DNA of 64,000 nt from Candidatus Pantoea deserta (GTDB taxonomy: Bacteria > Pseudomonadota > Gammaproteobacteria > Enterobacterales > Enterobacteriaceae): the NCBI RefSeq assembly GCF_003813865.1, contig NZ_RMVG01000001.1, forward strand, positions 434,001 to 498,000, read 5' to 3'. The notes under the pieces were generated by a model. It did not search any database. It had not been told where the DNA came from and worked only from the letters and a program-made list of their open reading frames with translations. Shown here one piece after another: positions 25,660 through 34,382 of this stretch (position 1 is its first letter; the number at the start of each line of letters is the position of its first letter). A program made the position numbers and the translations under genes.

Positions 25660-26898
25660 CTAAGGTTGCGGCTCATTTTCCAGTTTCTGACGCCGGCGTA
25701 AATGCGGAAACAGCGCCATCCACAGCCCGACCACCACCAGCGTGCCGATCCCGCCAATGGCGGCGGCGGGTACCGCCCCAAACCAGGCGGCCAGCATGCC
25801 CGACTCAAACTCGCCGAGCTGGTTCGAGGTGTTAATAAAGATGGCGTTTACCGCGTTGACGCGACCGCGCATATCATCGGGCGTATCGAGCTGCACCAGC
25901 GAGCCTCGAATCACCATGCTCACCATATCGAAGCCGCCCAGCGCGGCCAGCGCCAGCAAAGAGAGCCAGAGCTGAGTAGAGAGCGCGAAGACCAGGGTGG
26001 CGACGCCAAAACCGGCCACCGAGCCGAACATAATCATGCCGACATGCTTTTCCAGCTTGTTGCGGCTGAGCCACAGCCCCACCAGCAGCGCGCCCACCGA
26101 CGGCGCGCCGCGCAGCAGGCCCAGTCCCCAGGGACCGGTGTGCAGAATATCCTGGGCGAAAATCGGCAGCAGCGCCGTCGCGCCGCCAAGCAGTACGGCA
26201 AAGAGATCCAGCGAGATAACGCCGAGCACGTCTTTACGTTCGCGAATAAAGCGCACCCCGGCAAACAGCGTTGACAGCGTCATCGGCAACCGCGCCTGCG
26301 GCGGCCGCTCGTAGCGCAACCAGGCGACCAGACAGAGCGACAGCAGATAGAAAGCGGCGGACACGCCGTAGACCACCTGCGGTCCGGCAACGTAGAGCAG
26401 TCCGCCAAGCGTTGGGCCGACAATGACCGCCGCCTGGCTGCCGACCGAGGTAGAGGCCATCGCCCGCGCCAGAATGCCGGGCGGCACCAGCGAAGGCAGC
26501 ATAGAGGTAATGGCTGGCCACTCCAGCGCTTTGGCGACGGAGATTAAAAACACCAGCCCCCAGATTTCAATTTTCCCTGCCCAGTTAAACAGGGTTAACA
26601 ACACCAGCGCCGCCAGCGCGGCGCACTCGATGAACTGCCCCAGCAGCACGATGCGGCGGCGATCGAACTGATCGGCCAGATGCCCGGCGGGCAGCGCCAG
26701 CAGCACCGAGGGTAAAAACTGCATCAGTCCAATCATGCCCAGCGCCATAGCGCTGTTGGTCAGGGCGTAAATCTGCCAGCTGATGGCGACTGAAAACATT
26801 TGAAAGCCAAACGATGAGCAGGTGCGGGCCAGCCAGAACGCGACAAACGCCCGGTGTTTTAACAGCGACTCGTCCGCTGCCGATGCCATAGAATCCAT
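25660..26898 (-). CDS. MFS transporter, EntS/MFS_3 type
   Basis: A 412-residue transporter with about 12 membrane segments. It has the MFS loop motif GHLADQFDRRRIVLLG near residue 75 and a conserved RGSLVQLDTPDDMRGRVNAV block typical of the MFS_3 subgroup, which includes the enterobactin exporter EntS. GGGA lies ahead of ATG 26898. It is followed by a sugar kinase gene, so either uptake of a sugar or export linked to that pathway is possible. No siderophore genes are near, so EntS function is not claimed. Confidence 0.8.
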   Translation of the reverse strand: MDSMASAADESLLKHRAFVAFWLARTCSSFGFQMFSVAISWQIYALTNSAMALGMIGLMQFLPSVLLALPAGHLADQFDRRRIVLLGQFIECAALAALVLLTLFNWAGKIEIWGLVFLISVAKALEWPAITSMLPSLVPPGILARAMASTSVGSQAAVIVGPTLGGLLYVAGPQVVYGVSAAFYLLSLCLVAWLRYERPPQARLPMTLSTLFAGVRFIRERKDVLGVISLDLFAVLLGGATALLPIFAQDILHTGPWGLGLLRGAPSVGALLVGLWLSRNKLEKHVGMIMFGSVAGFGVATLVFALSTQLWLSLLALAALGGFDMVSMVIRGSLVQLDTPDDMRGRVNAVNAIFINTSNQLGEFESGMLAAWFGAVPAAAIGGIGTLVVVGLWMALFPHLRRRQKLENEPQP

Positions 26899-27287
26899 AG
26901 TGTATCCCGTTAATTAACGTGCTGGTTCACGTCGTGGCGCGAACCTCTCTTTTTATCTGTCCGTTCAGGCGGACAGGCAGCACAGCCTGCTTGATTTCTT
27001 GCTGCCTGACAACGGCGGGAAGTGCTTTAGCGGGTAAACTGGACTCAGCGCAGAGAGGCGGGTTAATTACTGACTATTATCTGAATCTTTATTTCCAGAA
27101 AACAGGAATCAGGTCCAGTAATTTATAAAAAACACATTACCAACACCTGTTAATTACCCTGCGGCACGGTGCATAAAAAGAGTGACGCCTTTAATATTTC
27201 CGTTTTATATTGAGTCCAGCCGTAACCTGAGCGTTACCTCAAGACCCTTTTTTAATTTTGTCCGACTTTTCTTTTAACCAGAGATGC
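26899..27287. other. Non-coding interval with a palindrome next to the MFS start
   Basis: About 390 bases without a credible gene. CGTTAATTAACG (26908-26919), a perfect 12-bp palindrome, lies 10 bases upstream of the MFS start on the minus strand and could be an operator. A 9-bp inverted repeat (CAGGCAGCA at 26974-26982 with TGCTGCCTG at 27000-27008) follows without a T-run. From about 27060 the DNA is AT-rich and probably serves as promoter region for the EAL-like gene. Confidence 0.4.
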
Positions 27288-27875
27288 ATGGAAAATAGCT
27301 TGTACAATCCATATGTTACTGAAAATATTTATAGCCCGTCAGGGACTCTGCTGGGCTTTTATTATTCAAAGCCGTACCTTCGGGATGATGTGGAAGAGAT
27401 CAATAATAACGCTGACATAATTGCCTGGATAAATTACTATGCAAATGAAGCAGCCTTAATGATTATTCCCCTCAATCTGCAACAAGTTAAACAAATCATC
27501 GCCGCGCCGGAACAATATTCATTCTGGCAGGAAGCGCATGTTCGACTGGCCATTAACTATGCCGTTTTTAAAGAATGCCGGCTCGCTTTACTTGAAATAA
27601 CAAATGTTTTCAGCTTCTGGCTGCTGGATTTTGCTCCGCCCGGCGCAGACTGGCAGCTGATTGAAGCCTTTCCCTTCTCAGGCATCATGCTAAACGAGGA
27701 TTTCTTTAACACTAATTATCAAAAATTCACCTTCCCGTTTTTATTATCTTCATTTGCTGAAAGAGATATTAAGGTTATAGTTCGCAGCACTCAGCCTGCT
27801 CCACCCGCCGGAGTGATGACCGCCCTCAATATATCCGGCTGGCAGCAGTGCCGCGCAGATCATCGGCTGGGGTAA
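27288..27875 (+). CDS. Degenerate EAL-domain protein, possibly YdiV-like
   Basis: A 195-residue protein I read as a shortened, decayed EAL domain. IYSPSGTLLGFYYSKPY sits where EAL proteins have the strand leading to the E-A-L signature, but the signature itself is absent. Later segments RLAINYAVFKECRLALLEIT, FWLLDFAPPGADWQLIEAFP and FSGIMLNEDFF follow the pattern of the DDFG loop and the next strands, with DFA in place of DFG; ERDIKVIVRSTQP resembles the final strand. Metal-binding residues seem lost, so phosphodiesterase activity is unlikely. YdiV/STM1344, a similar inactive EAL protein, binds FlhDC; that role here is inference. ATG 27288 fits best. Its AT-rich codon use differs from its neighbours. 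Confidence 0.55.
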   Translation: MENSLYNPYVTENIYSPSGTLLGFYYSKPYLRDDVEEINNNADIIAWINYYANEAALMIIPLNLQQVKQIIAAPEQYSFWQEAHVRLAINYAVFKECRLALLEITNVFSFWLLDFAPPGADWQLIEAFPFSGIMLNEDFFNTNYQKFTFPFLLSSFAERDIKVIVRSTQPAPPAGVMTALNISGWQQCRADHRLG

Positions 27876-28155
27876 ATCTCCGCGGAAAAAACCAAACGCT
27901 GACGTTATGAGCGCAGGCTTTGCGCCATAACGCAGCGTAAACCTCATAAAATGTTGTGCTATTTACGCGCTTAAGAGCAAAGCGCTAAAAAAAACAAACT
28001 TCTTAACGTTTTTACTATAAAATTTAACTCACATGGACAGCGAGGCTCACAGGAAGAGCGGCATTGAACACCTGCTTTCTACGTACTTTATGACGTGAAG
28101 ACAGCATAACTTGTTGTTTTCTGTGTTTTTATGGCAAAAAAACGAGGTCGACACT

Positions 28156-30546
28156 ATGGGGAAAAATTCCTCATCTTTTGGCGTAATTCGTTTCCTGACG
28201 GTACTGTTCGCATTCCTGACGGGCGCGTTTATGCTGATTGGCGGTGGCTGGTTAGCCGCCATTGGAGGTTCCTGGTATTACGTTATCGGCGGTGTGGTTA
28301 TGCTTATCACCGCTTATCTGCTGTCACGTCGCAAAAGCACCGCGCTGGTTCTCTATGCGCTGCTGCTGATTGGCACCCTGATTTGGGGCGTATGGGAAGT
28401 CGGCACTGACTTCTGGGCGCTTGCGCCGCGTACCGACGTGCTGGTGATCTTCGGCGTCTGGCTGATCCTGCCGTTTGTTTACCGTCGCGTAAACGCGGGC
28501 AGCAAAGCCGCGCTGGGCACCATGGCGGTGGCGCTGCTCGCCAGCGCGCTGGTGCTGGCATATGCGGTATTCAACGATCCGCAAACGGTGAACGGCAAGC
28601 TGCCGGAAACCGCGCAGAACGCCCCTCAGGCACAGCCGCTGAGCGCTATCGACGATGCCGACTGGCCAGCCTATGCGCGCGACCAGCAGGGCACGCGCTT
28701 CTCGCCGCTGAAGCAGATCAACCAGGAGAACGTGAAGAACCTTCAGGTTGCCTGGCAGTTCCAGACCGGCGACCTGAAAACGCCGAACGATCCGGGTGAA
28801 ATCACCGACGAAGTGACGCCGATCAAAATCCGCGACACGCTCTATCTCTGTTCTCCGCATCAGATTCTGTTTGCGCTGGACGCCACTACCGGTAAGCAGA
28901 AGTGGAAATTCGATCCTGGCCTGAAGCCGAATCCGACCTTCCAGCATGTGACCTGCCGCGGCGTGTCTTATCACGAAGTGCCTGCCGCCGCTGACGCCGC
29001 TAATGCTCAGCCAGCGCTTTGCTCACGTCGCATCTACCTGCCGGTCAATGATGGCCGTCTGTTTGCCCTGGACGCGGAAACCGGCGAGCGCTGCCCGTCT
29101 TTCGGCAACAATGGCGAACTGGATCTGCAACACAAACAGCCGGTCACCACGCCGGGTCAGTATGAGCCGACCTCTCCGCCGGTGATTACCGACACCACCA
29201 TCGTGATTGCGGGCGCGGTTACCGATAACTACTCAACCCGCGAGCCGTCAGGCGCCATCCGCGGCTTTGACGTCAATACCGGTAAACTGCTGTGGGTCTT
29301 CGATCCGGGCGCGAAAGATCCTAACGCGATTCCGGCGGACGAACACACCTTCACCATGAACTCGCCGAACTCCTGGGCGCCGGCGGTCTACGATCCGAAA
29401 CTGGACATCGTTTACCTGCCGATGGGCGTGTCTACGCCGGACATCTGGGGCGGCAACCGCACGCCGGAGCAGGAGCGCTACGCGAGCAGCGTACTGGCTC
29501 TGAACGCGACCACCGGTAAGCTGGTGTGGTCTTATCAGACCGTGCATCACGATCTGTGGGATATGGACCTGCCATCACAGCCGACGCTGGCTGATATTAC
29601 CGACAAAGACGGCAACACGGTTCCGGTGATCTACGCGCCGGCGAAAACCGGTAACATCTTTGTGCTGGATCGCCGTACCGGCAAGCCAGTCGTCCCTGCG
29701 CCAGAAACCCCGGTTCCACAGGGTGCGGCGAAAGGCGACCACGTTGCCGCGACTCAGCCTTACTCTGAGCTGACCTTCCGTCCGAAGCAGAACCTCACGG
29801 ACAAGGACATGTGGGGCGCGACCCTGTATGACCAGCTGGTGTGCCGCGTGATCTTCAAGCGTCTGCGCTATGAAGGTCCGTTCACGCCGCCGTCTGAGCA
29901 GGGCACGCTGGTGTTCCCAGGTAACCTGGGCATGTTCGAGTGGGGTGGTATTGCTGTTGATCCGCATCGTCAGATCGCGATTGCTAACCCGATGGCGCTG
30001 CCGTTTGTCTCTAAACTGGTGCCGCGCGGTCCGGGCAACCCGATCGAGCCGCCTGAAGGCGCAAGCGGCGGTTCTGGTACCGAAACCGGTATTCAGCCGC
30101 AGTATGGCGTGCCGTTCGGCGTGGAGCTGAATCCGTTCCTGTCTCCTTTCGGTCTGCCGTGTAAGCAACCGGCCTGGGGCTACGTCTCTGCCGTTGACCT
30201 GAAGACCAACGAAGTCGTCTGGAAGAAACGTATCGGCACCACGCGCGACAGCGCGCCGGTTCCGCTGCCGTTCAAGATGGGTATGCCGATGCTCGGCGGT
30301 CCTATTGCAACGGCGGGTAAAGTGTTCTTTATCGGCGCGACCGCAGATAACTACCTGCGCGCCTTCAGCACCGAAACCGGCGAGCAGCTGTGGCAGGCGC
30401 GCCTGCCAGCGGGCGGCCAGGCGACTCCGATGACCTACGAAGCGAACGGCAAGCAGTACATTGTCATCGCCGCAGGCGGTCACGGTTCCTTTGGTACTAA
30501 ACTGGGCGACTACGTTATCGCCTATGCGCTGCCGGACGAAAAATAA
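28156..30546 (+). CDS. gcd: Membrane-bound PQQ-dependent glucose dehydrogenase
   Basis: Gcd oxidises glucose to gluconolactone in the periplasm and passes electrons to ubiquinone. From ATG 28156 (GAGG 8 bases ahead) the protein has 796 residues, the same as E. coli Gcd. Five membrane segments occupy residues 1-140 (LIGGGWLAAIGGSWYYVIGG; LIWGVWEVGTDFWAL), followed by an eight-blade PQQ propeller with DWPAYARDQQGTRFSPLKQI, HVTCRGVSYHE, WSYQTVHHDLWDMDLPSQPT and a conserved GGHGSFGTKLGDYVIAYALP end. It is monocistronic with its own terminator. PQQ biosynthesis genes are not in the window. Product gluconate is the substrate of the dehydrogenase at 45-49 kb. Confidence 0.97.
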   Translation: MGKNSSSFGVIRFLTVLFAFLTGAFMLIGGGWLAAIGGSWYYVIGGVVMLITAYLLSRRKSTALVLYALLLIGTLIWGVWEVGTDFWALAPRTDVLVIFGVWLILPFVYRRVNAGSKAALGTMAVALLASALVLAYAVFNDPQTVNGKLPETAQNAPQAQPLSAIDDADWPAYARDQQGTRFSPLKQINQENVKNLQVAWQFQTGDLKTPNDPGEITDEVTPIKIRDTLYLCSPHQILFALDATTGKQKWKFDPGLKPNPTFQHVTCRGVSYHEVPAAADAANAQPALCSRRIYLPVNDGRLFALDAETGERCPSFGNNGELDLQHKQPVTTPGQYEPTSPPVITDTTIVIAGAVTDNYSTREPSGAIRGFDVNTGKLLWVFDPGAKDPNAIPADEHTFTMNSPNSWAPAVYDPKLDIVYLPMGVSTPDIWGGNRTPEQERYASSVLALNATTGKLVWSYQTVHHDLWDMDLPSQPTLADITDKDGNTVPVIYAPAKTGNIFVLDRRTGKPVVPAPETPVPQGAAKGDHVAATQPYSELTFRPKQNLTDKDMWGATLYDQLVCRVIFKRLRYEGPFTPPSEQGTLVFPGNLGMFEWGGIAVDPHRQIAIANPMALPFVSKLVPRGPGNPIEPPEGASGGSGTETGIQPQYGVPFGVELNPFLSPFGLPCKQPAWGYVSAVDLKTNEVVWKKRIGTTRDSAPVPLPFKMGMPMLGGPIATAGKVFFIGATADNYLRAFSTETGEQLWQARLPAGGQATPMTYEANGKQYIVIAAGGHGSFGTKLGDYVIAYALPDEK

Positions 30547-30571
30547 CGACTTAAGTTAAGTCGCATACCGA

Positions 30572-30605
30572 ATGCCGGTCGCCCTGGGTGACCGGCATTT
30601 TTTTT
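30572..30605 (+). terminator. Rho-independent terminator after gcd
   Basis: A 9-bp stem (ATGCCGGTC with GACCGGCAT) and a 9-base loop run directly into eight T residues, 26 bases after the gcd stop. A textbook intrinsic terminator. Confidence 0.9.
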
Positions 30606-30655
30606 GCCTCAGGAAAACTTATCCAACAGCGCGTCGCGCACGGAGGGTTTCATTG

Positions 30656-31126
30656 TCAGGCCGAGGTCGAGAAAGGCCTGAAAAAAAGCCGCGCCTGCGC
30701 TTTGCTAATCAGGTTGCGGTTCACCGCCTCTTCCAGAATACCGCCATGTTGCGAGACTTTTATCCCTCGTTCCTGGCAGGTTTTACAGACGGCATTATCA
30801 GCAGACAGACAGGTCGCCTGCTGCAAGCGCGCCTGTATGACACAGCTAATATCAGCATGTTTAAGCGCGCGTCTGCGCGTTTTGATCTCCTGCATTTCAG
30901 CGTAGTGCTGGGGTTCGTAATCATTGGTGAAGGTGTAGGGCAACTGCAAATGCGCCAGCGCATGCTGAACGTCAAGCGAGTACTTCGCCTTGAGTTCTTC
31001 GCAGACATAAGGGTCGATCCACACCCCGCCCGGAAACAGCTGCCAGATTAGCGCTAAGCAGCCACACTCATGAAAATCCGCAAGCACATTGGTATCAATT
31101 ACGCACCTGGGGCATTGAAATGGCAT
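30656..31126 (-). CDS. PIN-domain protein, candidate toxin
   Basis: A 156-residue protein with PIN-nuclease features in order: CVIDTNVLADFHECG (first Asp near residue 10), DPYVCEELKAKY (conserved Glu near 43), HADISCVIQAR (Asp near 91) and CLSADNAVCKTCQERGIKV (Asp near 109). These are the acidic residues that hold Mg in PIN ribonucleases. It starts inside the HTH gene (32-base overlap) with AGGAGG 9 bases ahead, so translation is coupled. Antitoxin-first order and overlap are typical of type II toxin-antitoxin pairs. Unlike usual VapC partners, the upstream protein is XRE-like and large. Many Cys residues are unusual. Confidence 0.65.
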   Translation of the reverse strand: MPFQCPRCVIDTNVLADFHECGCLALIWQLFPGGVWIDPYVCEELKAKYSLDVQHALAHLQLPYTFTNDYEPQHYAEMQEIKTRRRALKHADISCVIQARLQQATCLSADNAVCKTCQERGIKVSQHGGILEEAVNRNLISKAQARLFFRPFSTSA

Positions 31127-31592
31127 CCTGGCCAGCCTCCTGTTCGGCGTACCATTTATTCAGCAGTACGCTTAATTCCTGTCTGTTGAGTTCCAGTAGA
31201 TCTGACAGGAAAGATTCAGAGGCCGCTCCGGCTTCCCATGCCTTGCGTGACAGTACTTTTAACCGGCTTTTATAACTCAGCGCCTCAGTTATCGGGCTGG
31301 GTTCATATTTATTCCAGCCTTCACGCTGGACGATTGCCCACAGCCAGGCTGAATTTTTTTGTGAAATCAACCGGCACTTGCTCAGGCGGTCAAGCATACA
31401 GACGAAAGAGACGCGATAGATATTTTTCAGCCGCAATACCGTTTCTTCATAGGCCCAGCCGCTCTGCGCCTGCTCGAATTTACCGTAGGTTTGCCGCACG
31501 ACACCGATGGCATCGGCAACGGCGACCGCGCTCAGGCCCGCCTCGACGCGCGCCTCAACTAATTTTTTCGCTATCTGTTCCTGGATATTCAT
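31095..31592 (-). CDS. XRE-like HTH protein, candidate antitoxin
   Basis: A 165-residue protein with an N-terminal helix-turn-helix at about residues 5-55 (KKLVEARVEAGLSAVAVADA, then IGVVRQTYGKFEQ) and a helical C-terminal region of about 100 residues that could neutralise the PIN partner (LLELNRQELSVLLNKWYAEQ). GGGAG lies 6 bases ahead of ATG 31592, and an inverted repeat covers it. Likely the autoregulating antitoxin of the pair. I do not recognise the exact family; a stand-alone regulator is possible. Confidence 0.6.
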   Translation of the reverse strand: MNIQEQIAKKLVEARVEAGLSAVAVADAIGVVRQTYGKFEQAQSGWAYEETVLRLKNIYRVSFVCMLDRLSKCRLISQKNSAWLWAIVQREGWNKYEPSPITEALSYKSRLKVLSRKAWEAGAASESFLSDLLELNRQELSVLLNKWYAEQEAGQDAISMPQVRN

Positions 31593-31598
31593 AGGTTA

Positions 31599-31621
31599 CT
31601 CCCGGTTAACATTCACGGGAG
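31599..31621 (-). promoter_or_regulatory. Inverted repeat covering the HTH gene's ribosome-binding site
   Basis: On the minus strand CTCCCG and CGGGAG form perfect 6-base arms 11 bases apart, and the second arm contains the GGGAG Shine-Dalgarno sequence. It could be a DNA operator for the HTH protein or an RNA hairpin that hides the ribosome-binding site. Confidence 0.4.
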
Positions 31622-31690
31622 CTTCTCAGGATTCCATGTTAATTATGGCATGCAGTATCAGTTCACCAGCCAGCAGGATAATGATTAAAA

Positions 31691-32887
31691 TTAATAACGC
31701 CGGCTTTGCTGCCAGTTTACTGCGCCACACAACAGCATTACCGCCGCCGTCAGCAAAAACACCGGCTGCATGCCGAAGGCGCCAGCCACAAAACCGCCCG
31801 TCAGCGGACCGCTGACCTGACCGATATACTGCGCGGAGGTGGAATAGCCGAGCATCCGGCCAACCTGCCCTTCCGGCACGCTGTGGCGAATAATGGCCGT
31901 GACGCACGGCAGCAGTCCGCCCAGCGCCATGCCCATCAGAAAACGCAGCGCCACCAGCTGCCACGCGGCGCTGATAAACGCCTGGGGAATAAGCAGCAGC
32001 GCGCACGCCAGTAATCCGGCGCTCAGCACGCGCCAGTGGCCGATGCGGTCAGCCAGTTTGCCCAGACGCGGCGCAGAGAGAATGCTGCCCAGCGCAGCGG
32101 CGGCCATCACCAGTCCGGCCATCACGGTTGTCGCCTGCTGGCCCTGCACAAACTGCCCGACATAGAGCGTGATAATGGGTTCAATCGACATATTGGCGAA
32201 AATCAACAGCATGCCGGACAGCCACATCAGCCTGACCACGCGGTGATTCACCGCGCCGGACTCCCCGTCCGTACGCGCTTGCGCCGCAGGCTGCCGCGGC
32301 TGCTCTTGCAGCAGAAAGGTCGTTGCCAGGAAGGCGAGAAAAATAACGCCGCCAGTCAGCCAGAAAGTATGACGAATGCCGATAAGCGGCGGCAGCACGC
32401 CGCCGAGCAGCGGGCCGACAACATTACCCGCCATAATCCCGGACGACAGCACGCCAAGCGCCCAGCCGGTTTGCGCTTTCGGCGTTTGCGACGCCACCAG
32501 AATGGTAGAGCCGGAGGCGTAACCGCCGAGCAGACCGGCCAGCAGCCGCAGCGCCACCAGCTGCCAGGGCGCGGTCGCCATCCCGATCAGCGCCATCGCG
32601 ATGGCCATGCCGAGGCTGGCGCGGATCAGCATCAGCTTACGGCCATAGCGATCCGCCAGCCGTCCCCACAGCGGCGCGGTCAGCGCCGCGCTCAGGAAGG
32701 TCGCGCCGTAGGCCAGTCCGGACCAGCGCGCAATGGCTGCCGGTTCCGTGACGCCAAGCTGCTGCACATAGAGCGGCAGAAAAGGCAGCAGCAGCGTCAT
32801 CGCGACAATGGTGCTGAACGAACCCAACACGCATACCCATAAATTACGTTTCCAGATTTGCGCATCTGGCGCGGCGATCTGTTCCAT
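31691..32887 (-). CDS. MFS multidrug efflux transporter, MdtG-like
   Basis: A 398-residue 12-helix drug:H+ antiporter. WKRNLWVCVLGSFSTIVAMT opens like MdtG; the signature LWGRLADRYGRKLMLIRASL is present near residue 75, with the motif-C-like GVLSSGIMAGNVVGPLLGG near residue 145 and LSAPRLGKLADRIGHWR in the second half. ATG 32887 is preferred because GGGGA lies ahead; ATG 32899 is an alternative. E. coli mdtG is a mar/sox-regulon member, and here a SoxS-size AraC gene and a LysR gene lie just upstream on the same strand. Substrates cannot be read from sequence. Confidence 0.8.
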   Translation of the reverse strand: MEQIAAPDAQIWKRNLWVCVLGSFSTIVAMTLLLPFLPLYVQQLGVTEPAAIARWSGLAYGATFLSAALTAPLWGRLADRYGRKLMLIRASLGMAIAMALIGMATAPWQLVALRLLAGLLGGYASGSTILVASQTPKAQTGWALGVLSSGIMAGNVVGPLLGGVLPPLIGIRHTFWLTGGVIFLAFLATTFLLQEQPRQPAAQARTDGESGAVNHRVVRLMWLSGMLLIFANMSIEPIITLYVGQFVQGQQATTVMAGLVMAAAALGSILSAPRLGKLADRIGHWRVLSAGLLACALLLIPQAFISAAWQLVALRFLMGMALGGLLPCVTAIIRHSVPEGQVGRMLGYSTSAQYIGQVSGPLTGGFVAGAFGMQPVFLLTAAVMLLCGAVNWQQSRRY

Positions 32888-32995
32888 AGCGGTCCCCATC
32901 GTTAGTGTGCGTTCAGGCTAACGATGTTGACGCCCGAACAACAGTCATGGCGCGATAATTGCCTGGGACCGCCTTTTGTTGTCTGCCAGCAACAA

Positions 32996-33886
32996 TCAGC
33001 CGCCGAGCGCGGCGATCAGCGCATCGCCCAGCAGCGTGACGGGCGCGCCCGGCTGCGCCTCTTTCAGCAGCAGATAGCTTTGCAGACGATCCATCTGCCA
33101 CTCCGCCAGCAGTTGAACAATCTCGCCGCGCGCCAGCGCCGCCTGCGCCATGTAAGAAGGCAGATAGGCAATGCCGCTGCCCGCCTGCGCGGCGTTGAGC
33201 AGCGCCATACTGTTATTAGCGCGAAAACGACTGCGCACGTCGACTACCAGCCGCTGCTTATCGCGGCGAAACGGCAGCGCGGCGGTGTGCGCCGGGCCGT
33301 GAAACATCAGCAGATCGTGGCGCGGCAGCATATCGGGATGAACGATGGGCGCGCGCTGGGCCAGGTAGTCTGGCGCGGCGTAGAGTCCCCAGTCGATATT
33401 GCCCAGCATCCGCACCTGGTCGCCCTGCGGCGCGCGAGCGCGAATAACGATGGCGACATCGACCTGTTCATCCAGCGTCTCGCTGCCGCGATCGGTCAGA
33501 TCGAGATCGACGTTGATATGGATATGGCGACGCAGAAAGGCGTTAAGCGCGGGCGCTACGCACTGGCAGCCGTAGGTCACGGGCGCCTGCAACCGTACGT
33601 TGCCCGCCACATGCTGATGCAGCTGCTGGACAAAGGCGTCGGCGCGATGCATCTCAGCCAGCATGCGCGTGCAGAAGGGATAGTAGGCCAGCCCAAGCTC
33701 GGTCAGCGCCATTTTGCGCGTGGTGCGCTGCAACAGCTTAAATCCTAGCCGGACTTCAAGCCGGGCGATCTCCCGGCTGACGTGGGATTTTGACAGGCCG
33801 AGCGCGCGCGCGGCCTCGCTAAAGCTCTGACACTCCACCACGCGGGCGAACAGCATCATCGCCGTTAAGTTTTCGCTGTTATCCAT
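32996..33886 (-). CDS. LysR family transcriptional regulator
   Basis: A 296-residue LysR-type protein: helix-turn-helix SFSEAARALGLSKSHVSREI followed by ARLEVRLGFKLLQRTTRKMA at residues 18-60, then the co-inducer domain. The SHVSREIARLE variant and RTTR motif place it in the large CrgA/AaeR-like group. It lies 108 bases upstream of the mdtG-like gene on the same strand and may control it or itself. Specific role unknown. Confidence 0.85.
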   Translation of the reverse strand: MDNSENLTAMMLFARVVECQSFSEAARALGLSKSHVSREIARLEVRLGFKLLQRTTRKMALTELGLAYYPFCTRMLAEMHRADAFVQQLHQHVAGNVRLQAPVTYGCQCVAPALNAFLRRHIHINVDLDLTDRGSETLDEQVDVAIVIRARAPQGDQVRMLGNIDWGLYAAPDYLAQRAPIVHPDMLPRHDLLMFHGPAHTAALPFRRDKQRLVVDVRSRFRANNSMALLNAAQAGSGIAYLPSYMAQAALARGEIVQLLAEWQMDRLQSYLLLKEAQPGAPVTLLGDALIAALGG

Positions 33887-33952
33887 GATTGTCGTTGTCT
33901 GCTGTAAAAAAGCAGACTAAACAATTCAGCCATCCGTGACATCTGTTTGTTT

Positions 33953-34321
33953 TCAGCTCGCCATCGCCAGCGGAAACAGCAGCCGGTCCGGCTCGACGCG
34001 CCGCTGTCGGCGCAGCTGGCCTGGGGTGACGCGAAAATAATTTTTAAAGGTGCGGGTGTAGGCCTGCTGGGTGTCGAACCCGTAGTTCATCGCCACCTGC
34101 AAAATGGCCTCGTTGCTGTTAAGCAGCAACAGCGCGGACTCCGTCAGGCGGCGCTGACGAATATATTCCGCCAGCGAAAAGCCGGTATGCTGACGAAACA
34201 GACGTTGCAGGTGCCAGCGGGAATAACCTGAACGGCGCGACACCTCGTCCAGATGCAGATCCTGACCTAAGTTGCTCTCAATCCACTCCAGCAAACTACG
34301 AATAAATTCACGCTGATTCAT
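33953..34321 (-). CDS. Small AraC family regulator (SoxS/MarA/RamA size)
   Basis: A 122-residue protein consisting only of the two AraC helix-turn-helix motifs, like SoxS, MarA and RamA. Seen: FIRSLLEWIESNLGQDLHLD, SRRSGYSRWHLQRLFRQHTG and the second motif AILQVAMNYGFDTQQAYTRT followed by FKNYFRVTPGQLRRQ. ATG 34321 has a strong AGGAGG 5 bases ahead. Such regulators act without ligand and raise efflux and stress genes; the MdtG-like pump downstream fits. Which of the paralogues it is cannot be decided. Confidence 0.85.
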   Translation of the reverse strand: MNQREFIRSLLEWIESNLGQDLHLDEVSRRSGYSRWHLQRLFRQHTGFSLAEYIRQRRLTESALLLLNSNEAILQVAMNYGFDTQQAYTRTFKNYFRVTPGQLRRQRRVEPDRLLFPLAMAS

Positions 34322-34382
34322 GGCTTCCTCCTGATACGGCATGATGTTCAGTGCAGCCACTTTAGCGCGGAAAATTTATCCC

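Noticed and set aside
25660-26898. EntS enterobactin exporter
   Set aside because: Subgroup similarity only; no siderophore genes or Fur box nearby, so the specific name is not given.
26919-27128. 69-codon frame upstream of the EAL-like gene
   Set aside because: Overlaps an inverted repeat, has no ribosome-binding site and no resemblance to a known family.
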